Assembly: GCF_900230285.1 (NCBI RefSeq)
Contig: NZ_OCNK01000003.1
Location: 744,001 to 808,000 of the forward strand
Direction of reading: 5' to 3'
DNA from: Blastococcus haudaquaticus
GTDB taxonomy: Bacteria; Actinomycetota; Actinomycetes; Mycobacteriales; Geodermatophilaceae
DNA length: 64,000 nucleotides
Each line of letters starts with the position of its first letter. Position 1 is the first letter of the stretch. The notes beneath the pieces are model-generated. The model saw only the letters and a list, made by a program, of their open reading frames with translations. It was not told where the DNA came from and did not search any database. Both the position numbers and the translations under genes were made by a program. Shown one piece after another: positions 9,850 through 17,049 of this stretch.

Positions 9850-10806
9850 TCAGCGGGTCGGGACCGGGGTGCCGTCGGCGACGGCGAGGAAGGCCTGCTC
9901 CAGCGAGGCGGCACGGGCCTGGAGGCCACCCAGCTCCACGTCGTGGTCGGCGGCCCAGGTCAGGAGCGTGGTCAGGTCCGCCTGGAGGGCGCGGGTGTGC
10001 ACGTCGACGGAGGGTCCGGGTGCGACGACGTCGGCGCCGGGCAGGGCGGGCAGCGCCGGGGCGTCGGCGGGGAGGGAGAACCGGATGGTCGAGGGCTGCG
10101 TCCCGGCGATCTCGGCGGGGGTCCCGGACAGCTCGATCAGCCCGGCCCGGAGCACGGCGATCCGGTCGGCGAGCTCCTCCGCCTCCTCCAGGTGGTGCGT
10201 GGTGAGCACGACGGCGGTGCCGCCGTCGACCATCTCGTGGACCAGACCCCACACCGCGCGGCGGCTCTCCGGGTCCAGCCCGGTGGTCGGCTCGTCGAGC
10301 ACCAGCACCCGGGGGCGGCCCAGCAGGGCGAGGGCGAGGTCGAGCCGACGGCGCTCCCCACCGGACAGACTGCGCACGCGGACGTCCGCCCGATCGGTCA
10401 GGCCGACCTGCCCGAGGGCTTCGTCCACCGGCCGCGGATCGGTCAGCGTGCGCTGCCAGGTCGAGACGGTCTCCCGGACGCTGAGATCACCCGGCAGCCC
10501 GCTGGACTGCAGCAGCACACCGAGGTGCGGACGGACCGCCGCGCGCTCGAGGTGCGGGTCGGCGCCGAGGATGCGCACGGTGCCGCCGTCGGGCCGCGCC
10601 AGGCCCTCGAGCACCTCGAGCGCCGAGGTCTTGCCCGCACCGTTGACGCCGAGCAGGGCGAACACCTCGCCGGGCTGCACCGCGAAGGAGATGCCGCGCA
10701 CCGCCTCGAAGGCGCCGTAGCGGCGGCGCAGGCCCGTCACCTCCACGGCCGGGACTGCGGCGTCAGGTCGCGGGACGGGCCGGACGGGGGCGTCGACTGG
10801 TTGCAC
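9850..10806 (-). CDS. ABC exporter ATP-binding protein, DrrA type
   Basis: A 318-residue ATPase. Walker A is GVNGAGKT (near residue 53), the signature is LSGGERRRLDLALALL, Walker B is VLVLDEPTTGLDP, and the H-loop is TTHHLEEAEELADR. A C-terminal extension of about 80 residues (SLEQAFLAVADG near the end) is typical of DrrA-type exporters. GTG 10806 has AGGAGG 5 nt upstream. It heads an operon with the permease at 8998-9822. The kinase/regulator pair lies directly downstream on the same strand and may be co-transcribed. Confidence 0.93.
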   Translation of the reverse strand: MQPVDAPVRPVPRPDAAVPAVEVTGLRRRYGAFEAVRGISFAVQPGEVFALLGVNGAGKTSALEVLEGLARPDGGTVRILGADPHLERAAVRPHLGVLLQSSGLPGDLSVRETVSTWQRTLTDPRPVDEALGQVGLTDRADVRVRSLSGGERRRLDLALALLGRPRVLVLDEPTTGLDPESRRAVWGLVHEMVDGGTAVVLTTHHLEEAEELADRIAVLRAGLIELSGTPAEIAGTQPSTIRFSLPADAPALPALPGADVVAPGPSVDVHTRALQADLTTLLTWAADHDVELGGLQARAASLEQAFLAVADGTPVPTR

Positions 10807-11058
10807 GCTGACCTCCTCGAGTGGCCCGCCGGCCCCTCGTGGGGCCGTTCCGCCGGGCTCGACCCCACGGTGCCGCCGGTTCCGGCGCAGGTCGCGTGCG
10901 GTCCCTCACGATCTCGCGCGGTTCGTTCCCGGAAGACCCGTGACTGGTGTCAGGGGTGCACCGTGCGGTGGAGCGGCGGACCTCCGCGTGGGTGGCGGCC
11001 TCCCGGGGTACGGGCGCGGTGGACGGGGCCGATCGGCCGGCGCCCACGAGGAGGCACC

Positions 11059-11880
11059 GTGTCGGTCGACCATGCGCGCGAGGAGCTCGGCCGGAGCGAC
11101 GCACCGGCGGAGGACGAGGTCGTCGAGGCCTTCGACCGCATCGTCGGCGAGGGGGCCCAGCGGCTGCACCGGACGTGGCGCGAGGTGCTCACCACCGGCC
11201 TCGCCGGGGGGCTCGAGGTCGGCGTCGGGGTGCTCGCACTGCTCGCCGTCTACGCCGAGACCGGCAGCCACCTGCTGGCCGGGCTGGCCTTCAGCATCGG
11301 GTTCATCGCTCTCCTGCTGGCTCGCAGCGAGCTGTTCACCGAGGGGTTCCTCGTGCCCGTGACGGCGGTGGTGGCCGGACGCGCCGGGGTGTCCCAGCTG
11401 GCCAAGCTGTGGGGCGGCACGCTGGTGGCCAACCTGATCGGCGGCTGGCTGGTCATGTGGGTGGTGGTCCACGCACTGCCGGAGCTCGGCACGACGGCGG
11501 TCGAGTCGTCGCTGGAGTTCGTGGACGCCCCCCTGGACCTGCAGTCGGTCTGCCTGGCCTTCCTCGCCGGGAGCACCATCACACTGATGACCCGCATGCA
11601 GCACGGCGCCGAGACCGAAGGCGCCAAGCTCGTCGCGGCCGTGGCCGGCGCCTTCGTGCTCGCCGGGCTCGTCCTCTTCCACTCCATCCTCGACTCGCTG
11701 ATCATCTTCGGCGCGCTCCACGCCGGCGCCCCGTTCGGCTACGTCGACTGGCTGGCCTGGTTCTGGTACGTCACCCTGCTCAACATGGCGGGCGGGCTGC
11801 TCGTCGTCACCCTGCTCCGGCTGGTGCGCAGCAAGGAGCTGATCGAGCAGGAGCGGGAGGAGGTGCACGCCGGTCACTGA
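11059..11880 (+). CDS. Formate/nitrite transporter family protein, YfdC-like
   Basis: A 273-residue channel-type membrane protein of the FNT family. It has a charged N-terminal tail, six hydrophobic segments, and the FNT-type stretches RSELFTEGFLVPV and KLWGGTLVANLIGGW. FNT proteins are pentamers that pass small monovalent anions such as formate or nitrite. The long acidic N-terminus and overall length fit the poorly understood YfdC branch. GTG 11059 has GAGGAGG 4 nt upstream. It is an orphan, with no formate or nitrite enzymes nearby. The 252 bp before it show no recognisable element. Confidence 0.85.
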   Translation: MSVDHAREELGRSDAPAEDEVVEAFDRIVGEGAQRLHRTWREVLTTGLAGGLEVGVGVLALLAVYAETGSHLLAGLAFSIGFIALLLARSELFTEGFLVPVTAVVAGRAGVSQLAKLWGGTLVANLIGGWLVMWVVVHALPELGTTAVESSLEFVDAPLDLQSVCLAFLAGSTITLMTRMQHGAETEGAKLVAAVAGAFVLAGLVLFHSILDSLIIFGALHAGAPFGYVDWLAWFWYVTLLNMAGGLLVVTLLRLVRSKELIEQEREEVHAGH

Positions 11881-11927
11881 GCGCGCGCCTCTCGCCGCTC
11901 GCACGCCGTGGTGGCCATGCTGGTCGC

Positions 11928-12830
11928 GTGATCGAACTGGTCGGTCTGACCAAGGCGTACCGCACCCGGGTCGCGGTCGACGACCTCACCGTCACCGTCG
12001 AGCCCGGCCGGGTGACCGGCTTCCTCGGGCCGAACGGCTCGGGCAAGACGACGACGATGCGCTGCGTCCTCGGCCTCACCCGCCCGACGTCGGGGACGGC
12101 TCGTGTCCTCGGCCGCCCCTACCGGGAGCTGGCCCGGCCGATGCGTCGGGTCGGTGCGCTCATCGACCCCCGGGCGCGCCATCCCGGCCGCACCGCGCAC
12201 GCGCACCTGCTGGCGCTGGCGCAGAGCAACGCCCTGCCACCCCGCCGGGTGGACCACGTCATCGAGATGGTCGGCCTCGAATCGGTCGCCCACGAGCGGG
12301 TACGCGGCTTCTCGCTCGGCATGGGTCAGCGGCTGGGCATCGCGGCCGCCCTCCTCGGCGATCCCGACGTCCTGCTGCTCGACGAACCGGTCAACGGGCT
12401 GGACCCCGAGGGCATCCGCTGGGTCCGGGAGCTGCTGCGCGACCTCGCGGACGAGGGCCGGACGGTGCTGGTGTCCAGCCACCTGATGAGCGAGATGGAG
12501 GACACCGCCGACCACCTCGTCGTCCTCGGCCGCGGGCGGCTGCTGGCCGACGTCCCGATGGCCGACCTGCTCGGCGCGCACTCCGCCGTTCGGGTCCGCA
12601 GCCCGCAGGCGCCGCTGCTCGCCTCGGCGCTGCGGCGGGCCGGCGGCATCGTCGAGCTGCAGCTGGACGGCTCGCTCCGCGTGGAGGGCCTGGATGTCCC
12701 CCGGGTCGGTGACGTCGCCTTCGAGGCCGGGGTGCGGCTGCACGAGCTCACCCGGGTCACCGCCTCCCTCGAGGCCGCCTACCTGGCCCTCACCGGCGAC
12801 GACGTCGAGTACCGGGCGGTGGCGCCGTGA
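11928..12830 (+). CDS. ABC transporter ATP-binding protein
   Basis: A 300-residue ATPase. Walker A is GPNGSGKTTT, the signature is the variant FSLGMGQRLGIAAALL, Walker B is VLLLDEPVNGLDP, and the H-loop is SSHLMSEMEDTADH. The variant signature and length match the subgroup that pairs with six-helix ABC-2 permeases of the Bcr/NosY kind. GTG 11928 has no ribosome-binding site, but CATGCT lies 6 nt upstream, so it may be leaderless. It overlaps the permease gene by GTGA. The substrate is unknown; bacitracin- or lantibiotic-type self-protection is one possibility. Confidence 0.92.
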   Translation: MIELVGLTKAYRTRVAVDDLTVTVEPGRVTGFLGPNGSGKTTTMRCVLGLTRPTSGTARVLGRPYRELARPMRRVGALIDPRARHPGRTAHAHLLALAQSNALPPRRVDHVIEMVGLESVAHERVRGFSLGMGQRLGIAAALLGDPDVLLLDEPVNGLDPEGIRWVRELLRDLADEGRTVLVSSHLMSEMEDTADHLVVLGRGRLLADVPMADLLGAHSAVRVRSPQAPLLASALRRAGGIVELQLDGSLRVEGLDVPRVGDVAFEAGVRLHELTRVTASLEAAYLALTGDDVEYRAVAP

Positions 12831-13573
12831 GCCGGGTGCCCTTCGGGGCGCTGCTCCGCAGCGAGTGGACCAAGCTCCGCTCCGTGCAGGCCACCTGGTG
12901 GTGCACCGGCCTGTACCTGCTGGTCGTCGGGGCCGCGGGCTGGCTGGCCGCCGCGAGCACCGACGGCGCGGCACAGGCCGACATCGCGGTGCAGACGGCG
13001 CTCACCGGCTTCGGCGTCGGCCAGCTCCTCCTCGTCGTCCTCGGGGTGCTGGCAGTGACCACCGAGTTCGCCTCCGGCCAGGTGCTGGTGTCGCTCACCG
13101 CGGTGCCCCGCAGGACCCGCCTGCTCGTCGCGAAGACGGTGGTCGTGGCCGCCTGGTGCGTCCTGCTCAGCGCAGTCCTCGTCGTCGTGTGCGCGCTGGC
13201 CGCACGCACCCTCACCGCCGTGCCCGGTGGCGTCCGGCCGACCGACCCCGCCGTGCTGCGGACCCTCGGTCTGCAGGTGGCGGCCGCCGGTCTGGTCGGG
13301 GTCCTGTCGGTCGCGCTGGGGGCGGTGCTGCGGTCCACCGCGGGGTCGACGGGCGCGGGCGTGGCGCTGACGTTCGTCCTCCCACCCGCCTTCGCGCTCG
13401 CGGGTGGGGAGATCGCCTCGCGGGTGTCCCAGGGGCTCCCCGCGCTGCGGGTGGGGCAGGACGCCTTCCTCGCCGTCGGCACCCCCTGGCCGGTCGGCAT
13501 GGCGATCCTCGGCGCGTGGGCGGCCGTCGTCTGGGTCGGCGGAGCGGTGCTGCTCGAGCGGCGCGACGTCTAG
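12827..13573 (+). CDS. ABC transporter permease
   Basis: A 248-residue membrane protein with six hydrophobic segments. Its N-terminal LLRSEWTKLRSVQATWW is the hallmark of ABC-2-like permeases in which a cytoplasmic SEWTK helix packs on the ATPase, and it ends LLERRDV. The start overlaps the ATPase stop (GTGA), so the two subunits are translationally coupled. It ends 4 bp inside the convergent gene at 13570, with a short hairpin over the junction. Together with 11928-12830 it forms a complete transporter. Confidence 0.9.
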   Translation: MSRVPFGALLRSEWTKLRSVQATWWCTGLYLLVVGAAGWLAAASTDGAAQADIAVQTALTGFGVGQLLLVVLGVLAVTTEFASGQVLVSLTAVPRRTRLLVAKTVVVAAWCVLLSAVLVVVCALAARTLTAVPGGVRPTDPAVLRTLGLQVAAAGLVGVLSVALGAVLRSTAGSTGAGVALTFVLPPAFALAGGEIASRVSQGLPALRVGQDAFLAVGTPWPVGMAILGAWAAVVWVGGAVLLERRDV

Positions 13574-14295
13574 GGGGTCGACGGACCCTCGCTGGTCCCC
13601 GTCTCCGTCGTCGTCGCCGGGGCGGTGCTGGCCGGAGGGGCGGTGCTGGTCGGAGGGGCGGTGCTCGTCGGAGGGGCCGTCGACGTCGGCGGTGCCGTGC
13701 TGGTGGGCGGCGCCTCGGTGGTGGTCGCGGGCGCGGACGTCGCGGGTGCCTCGCTGGTCGCCGGGGCCGAGCTCGCGGGCGCCTCCGGGCTCGGGGCAGC
13801 AGTCGTGGACGCCGCCACGGCCGCGGCCGGCGCCGGGGCCGATGTCCGGGGGGTCGTCCGTGCAGTGGTGCGGGCGGGGGTTGCGCGCGCCGCCGCCCGG
13901 GCGGTCGCGCCGGAGCCGGACTCCCGACCGCCCCCGGCCGCGGCGGCCGGCTGCGCCTCGGGGGTGCCAGCTGCCGGAGGGGCGGGCGGGCCGGCGACCC
14001 AGTCGGCCGGGTTCCACGTGGGCTCGCCGATCTCGCCGCCGGGCTCCCGCACCGGGTCCCGGCGGCTGTCGTCACCGGTGCCGACCGCGCCGGCGACCCG
14101 GTCACCTGCGGCGGCGGTGCCGTCGCCGTTCGCCGCGGGGACCACCAGGGCCAGGTACGCCGCGATCGCCACCAGGCCGACGACGGCCAGGGCGTCCAGC
14201 GGTCGGCGCCATCCGGGCATGGTCAGCCACGGTTCGGCCGCGGCGCGCCTGCCGCCCTGGGTGCGCGGACCGCGATCCGCAGGCTTCTGCGCCAC
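13570..14295 (-). CDS. Membrane-anchored Pro/Ala/Thr-rich protein of unknown function
   Basis: A 241-residue protein with a short basic N-terminus, a single transmembrane helix near residues 33-55 (DALAVVGLVAIAAYLALVV) and a long low-complexity Pro/Ala/Thr/Ser tail predicted to lie outside the cell. Its C-terminal part contains about five PPTSTA-type hexapeptide repeats, encoded by 18-bp units around 13615-13700. GTG 14295 is preferred over ATG 14223. No domain is recognised. The tail may be a wall-spanning or glycosylated stalk. The opposite strand is also open here (Gly/Ala/Val repeats) but lacks a plausible start or fold. Confidence 0.65.
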   Translation of the reverse strand: MAQKPADRGPRTQGGRRAAAEPWLTMPGWRRPLDALAVVGLVAIAAYLALVVPAANGDGTAAAGDRVAGAVGTGDDSRRDPVREPGGEIGEPTWNPADWVAGPPAPPAAGTPEAQPAAAAGGGRESGSGATARAAARATPARTTARTTPRTSAPAPAAAVAASTTAAPSPEAPASSAPATSEAPATSAPATTTEAPPTSTAPPTSTAPPTSTAPPTSTAPPASTAPATTTETGTSEGPSTP

Positions 14296-14457
14296 GGGAG
14301 CCCCCGAAGGTCGTCGATGCTGGACGTGGCACACCTTCGTCACGGGGGCCGATGCGTGGGACGTGCGTGTCGCCGCACACGGGCCACGGCCGGCGTCCAC
14401 GGCGGGTGGGCACGCACAGCGACCGGGGGAGTGCGCGCGGTGCGGCGGTGCGGCCGA

Positions 14458-15003
14458 TCAGCCCCGCGCCGCGCGCCGGATCGCGGCCACGTACCGGTCG
14501 GTGGCCAGCCGCTGCGCGAGCAGGCTGGCCGGTCCGCCCAGCCGGGCCAGCGGCGAGGCCAGCCGGAAGAAGACGCGGATCTCGTAGACCACGGCGCCGT
14601 CGGGCGTCAGCCGGACGAGGAAGCACTCCTCCCCGCTCTCGGGGTGCCCGGGGAGCGTGCCGTAGGCGAAGCCGCGTTCGTCGCCGTCCGTGCGCGCCCA
14701 GACGACGCGGCATGGGATGTCGTAGCCGAGGCGGGGGAGACCCGCGGTCAGCACGACGACCGTGCCCGGCTCGCTGCTCGGCCCCGTGGCACGGACCCGC
14801 AGGCCGGCACCGCGCTGGGCCCGCCAGTCGAAGACCGCGGCCGCCGCCCGCTGGAAGTCCCCGCGTCCCCGACCGACGACGGCCCTGCGGTGCGCGCCCC
14901 GGAAGCCGGCGGGCACCTGCCCGGACCGGGCGGTGCCGACGGGGGAGTAGGTGAGCGGCGCGTCCAGCAGCAGGGCGGGGTCGGCCGCGCGGAGCAGACC
15001 CAT
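14458..15003 (-). CDS. DUF1990 family protein
   Basis: A 181-residue protein matching the DUF1990 family by order of motifs: PLTYSPVGTAR near the N-terminus, VPAGFRGAHRRAVVGRG, the FGYGTLPGHPESGEE-like segment (here FAYGTLPGHPESGEE), and RVFFRLASPLARLGGP near the end. The fold is probably an SRPBCC-like ligand-binding cavity and the role is unknown. It is divergent from the SDR gene at 15067, with 63 bp between them. It is cytoplasmic, with no signal peptide or transmembrane segment. Confidence 0.82.
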   Translation of the reverse strand: MGLLRAADPALLLDAPLTYSPVGTARSGQVPAGFRGAHRRAVVGRGRGDFQRAAAAVFDWRAQRGAGLRVRATGPSSEPGTVVVLTAGLPRLGYDIPCRVVWARTDGDERGFAYGTLPGHPESGEECFLVRLTPDGAVVYEIRVFFRLASPLARLGGPASLLAQRLATDRYVAAIRRAARG

Positions 15004-15066
15004 CAGTGGGTCGGCGGCGCGTCGGTCACGTGCTCAGTCTGGTGTGGCGGCGGGTAGGACCGCCCG

Positions 15067-15660
15067 GTGGAGACCCGGGCGGCCCTGGTGGTCGGCGCGA
15101 GCAGCGACATCGGCGCGGCGATCGCCCACGCCCTGGCCACCGGCGGCTTCGACTGCCTGCTGTGGGGTCGGGACCGCGCGCGGCTGTCCGCGGTGGGTTC
15201 GCGGTGGGATGTCGTGGACCTCCGGTCGCCGGACGACGTGCGGGCGGGGATCGGCCGGCTGCCGGCCCGGTTGTCCGCCGTGGTCTACGCCGCCGGCCTG
15301 TTCGACCGGGCGCCGGCCGACACCGGGGACCCGGACGTGTGGGACGAGCTCGTGACGGTGAACCTCGCCGCGGCCATGCGGGTCACCCGCGGCGTGCTGC
15401 CCGCGCTGCTCGCCGCGGCGCCGTCGTCCCTGGTGCTGCTCGGTTCACTCGACGTCCGCGACCGCGACGTCGCCGTCACCCTGCTGTCGCCGGGACTCGT
15501 GGCAGCGGGAGCGGGGCTGGGCGCACCCGGCGTCCGGCCGGAGGAGCTCCTCCAGCCGGCCGACGTCGCCGACGCCGTCCGGTGGGTGGTCGGGACGCCG
15601 CCGCACGTCTGCCCGGTGGAGGTCGAACTGCAGCCGCAGCGGTCGCCAGGCACCGGCTAG
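15067..15660 (+). CDS. Short-chain dehydrogenase/reductase-like protein lacking the active-site helix
   Basis: A 197-residue SDR relative, against 230-250 for the usual family. The NAD(P) motif GASSDIG (residues 10-16), YAAG (74-77) and VNL (98-100) are present, and Ser127 sits at the expected end of strand 5. The next recognisable element, VTLLSPGLV (138-145), follows almost at once. The segment that should hold the catalytic YxxxK is therefore missing without loss of frame. It may be inactive, or a binding or scaffold protein. GTG 15067 has TAGGAC 6 nt upstream. The gene ends inside the candidate -10 box of the next gene. Confidence 0.85.
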   Translation: METRAALVVGASSDIGAAIAHALATGGFDCLLWGRDRARLSAVGSRWDVVDLRSPDDVRAGIGRLPARLSAVVYAAGLFDRAPADTGDPDVWDELVTVNLAAAMRVTRGVLPALLAAAPSSLVLLGSLDVRDRDVAVTLLSPGLVAAGAGLGAPGVRPEELLQPADVADAVRWVVGTPPHVCPVEVELQPQRSPGTG

Positions 15661-15663
15661 GTT
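15658..15663 (+). promoter_or_regulatory. Candidate -10 box of the HipA-like/DUF3037 operon
   Basis: TAGGTT, whose first three bases are the stop codon of the preceding SDR gene, lies 9 nt before GTG 15673. No ribosome-binding site is present, so leaderless initiation is likely. Confidence 0.4.
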
Positions 15664-15672
15664 GACGGCACT

Positions 15673-16515
15673 GTGCTCCCCGCCGTCACCGCCACCCGCT
15701 ACGTCACCCCGCTGCGCGAGGGTGGCTCGCTGCCGGGGCTCATGGAGGCCGACGACCTGGGCACCTACGTCGTGAAGTGGCGGGCGGCGGGCCAGGGCGT
15801 GAAGGTCCTCGTCGCCGAGGTGGTCTGCGCGGAGCTCGCCCGCGCGCTCGACCTGCCGGTCCCGGCGCTGGTGACCGTGGACGTGGCGCCGGAGCTGGCG
15901 GTGGGGGAGCCCGACGTCGAGGTCCAGGAACTGCTGCAACGCTCGGCCGGGCGCAACCTCGGGCTGGACTACCTGCCCGGTGCCCTGGACTTCGAGGCCG
16001 GGGCCGACGGCGTCGACCCCGAGCTGGCCGGCCGGGTGCTCTGGTTCGACGCGCTCGTCGGCAACGTCGACCGGTCCTGGCGCAACCCGAACATGCTGTT
16101 CTGGCACGGGCGCCTCCAGCTCATCGACCACGGCGCCGCGCTGACGTTCCACCACCACTGGCCCGGCGCGGAGGCGGCCGTCCGCCGCCCCTACGACGCC
16201 ACCTCCCACGCCCTGCTCGAGTGCGAGCCCCGGGTCCCGGCGGCCGACGCCGCGCTGGCCGGCCGGGTGACGCGGCCCCTGCTGGAGAACGTCCTGGCTC
16301 AGGTGCCCGACGACTGGCTGGAGGAGGAGCCGGGCCCCCTCCGTACCCGCTACGTCGACCAGTTGCTCGCCCGCCTCGCCGCCCGGGACGCCTGGCTTCC
16401 GGGCCTGGTGGCCGCCGCCGAGGCGGGCGGCGGCGGCCGGCGCCGGGCCCCGCGTGGGGAGAACCGGCCGTCGTGGCTCGGTCCGCCACCGCCGGAGGGA
16501 GTGACCCAGCGATGA
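15673..16515 (+). CDS. HipA-like kinase lacking the HipA N-terminal domain
   Basis: A 280-residue protein with the catalytic core of a HipA-type phosphatidylinositol-3/4-kinase-like Ser/Thr kinase. A Gly-rich loop region at 17-30 and K35 in TYVVKW form the ATP site. The catalytic loop is FDALVGNVDRSWRNPNML (D126, N131, N140) and the metal-binding motif is LIDHG (D152). It lacks the N-terminal HipA subdomain found in the E. coli persistence kinase, and no HipB-type antitoxin precedes it. The C-terminal 40 residues are Gly/Arg/Pro-rich. Its stop overlaps the start of the DUF3037 gene (ATGA). Its target and biological role are unknown. Confidence 0.82.
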   Translation: MLPAVTATRYVTPLREGGSLPGLMEADDLGTYVVKWRAAGQGVKVLVAEVVCAELARALDLPVPALVTVDVAPELAVGEPDVEVQELLQRSAGRNLGLDYLPGALDFEAGADGVDPELAGRVLWFDALVGNVDRSWRNPNMLFWHGRLQLIDHGAALTFHHHWPGAEAAVRRPYDATSHALLECEPRVPAADAALAGRVTRPLLENVLAQVPDDWLEEEPGPLRTRYVDQLLARLAARDAWLPGLVAAAEAGGGGRRRAPRGENRPSWLGPPPPEGVTQR

Positions 16516-16916
16516 GCGGGACGGCGAAGAGGGAGACGTTCGAGTACGCGGTGCTGCGCGTCGTCCCCCGGGTCGAACGGGGGGAGGCGCTCAACGCCGG
16601 CGTCCTCGTCTACTGCCGGCAGCGCGACTACCTGGGCTCCCGCGTGCACCTGGACGTCGACCGGCTGCGGGCACTCGACCCGACGGCCGACGCCGAGGCG
16701 ATCGGCCGGGCGCTCCAGGCGGCCACCGACGTGTGCAGTGCCGCGCCCGGTGCCGGGGCGGCCGGTCGGGAGGCGCTGGGCTCACGGTTCCGCTGGCTCA
16801 CCGCGCCGCGGAGCACGGTCATCCAGCCGGGGCCGGTGCACACCGGCCTGACCGAGGACCCCGACGCCGAGGCCGACCGGTTGCTCCGCCTGCTGGTCCT
16901 GCCCGTCCAAGGCTGA
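16512..16916 (+). CDS. DUF3037 family protein
   Basis: A 134-residue cytoplasmic protein of the DUF3037 family. FEYAVLRVVPRVERGEALNA and the following GVLVYCRQRDYLGSRV are the characteristic N-terminal half, and the C-terminal part is helical, ending RLLRLLVLPVQG. ATG 16512 shares ATGA with the stop of the HipA-like kinase gene, so the two are made together. The family has no established function to my knowledge. The tight coupling suggests a substrate, inhibitor or partner of the kinase. No DNA-binding domain is visible, so it is not an obvious HipB substitute. Confidence 0.8.
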   Translation: MSGTAKRETFEYAVLRVVPRVERGEALNAGVLVYCRQRDYLGSRVHLDVDRLRALDPTADAEAIGRALQAATDVCSAAPGAGAAGREALGSRFRWLTAPRSTVIQPGPVHTGLTEDPDAEADRLLRLLVLPVQG

Positions 16917-16961
16917 CAGCCCCGGGAGAGACGCGCCGGGAACGATCGACCGCTGTCCCGC

Positions 16962-16983
16962 GGTCACCATCCGTTCACGGACG
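16962..16983 (+). promoter_or_regulatory. PHO box (PhoP operator) upstream of phoX
   Basis: Two adjacent 11-bp direct repeats, GGTCACCATCC (16962-16972) and GTTCACGGACG (16973-16983). They match the actinobacterial PHO-box pattern of G(G/T)TCA half sites every 11 bp, and a weaker third unit follows (16984-16994). The box ends 27 bp before a TAGCGT -10, so PhoP could act as an activator in place of a -35. A PhoX phosphatase gene directly downstream strongly supports phosphate-starvation control. Confidence 0.75.
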
Positions 16984-17010
16984 GTCCATCCCCCGGAGGG
17001 AATGGCTGCT

Positions 17011-17016
17011 TAGCGT
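17011..17016 (+). promoter_or_regulatory. phoX: Candidate -10 box of phoX
   Basis: TAGCGT 33 bp before ATG 17050 and 27 bp after the PHO box. No recognisable -35 is present, which fits activator-dependent transcription. Confidence 0.5.
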
Positions 17017-17049
17017 CCGCAGCGCCCCGCTCCCGACCAGAGGCCTCTG

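Noticed and set aside
10807-11058. Searched for a tRNA or small RNA in this 252-bp gap
   Set aside because: No cloverleaf-compatible arms, T-loop signature or conserved riboswitch core was found.
13625-14587. Plus-strand frame with Gly/Ala/Val repeats
   Set aside because: Opposite strand of the Pro/Thr-rich protein. The minus-strand reading has a transmembrane helix, sensible start and stalk composition; the plus one has none.
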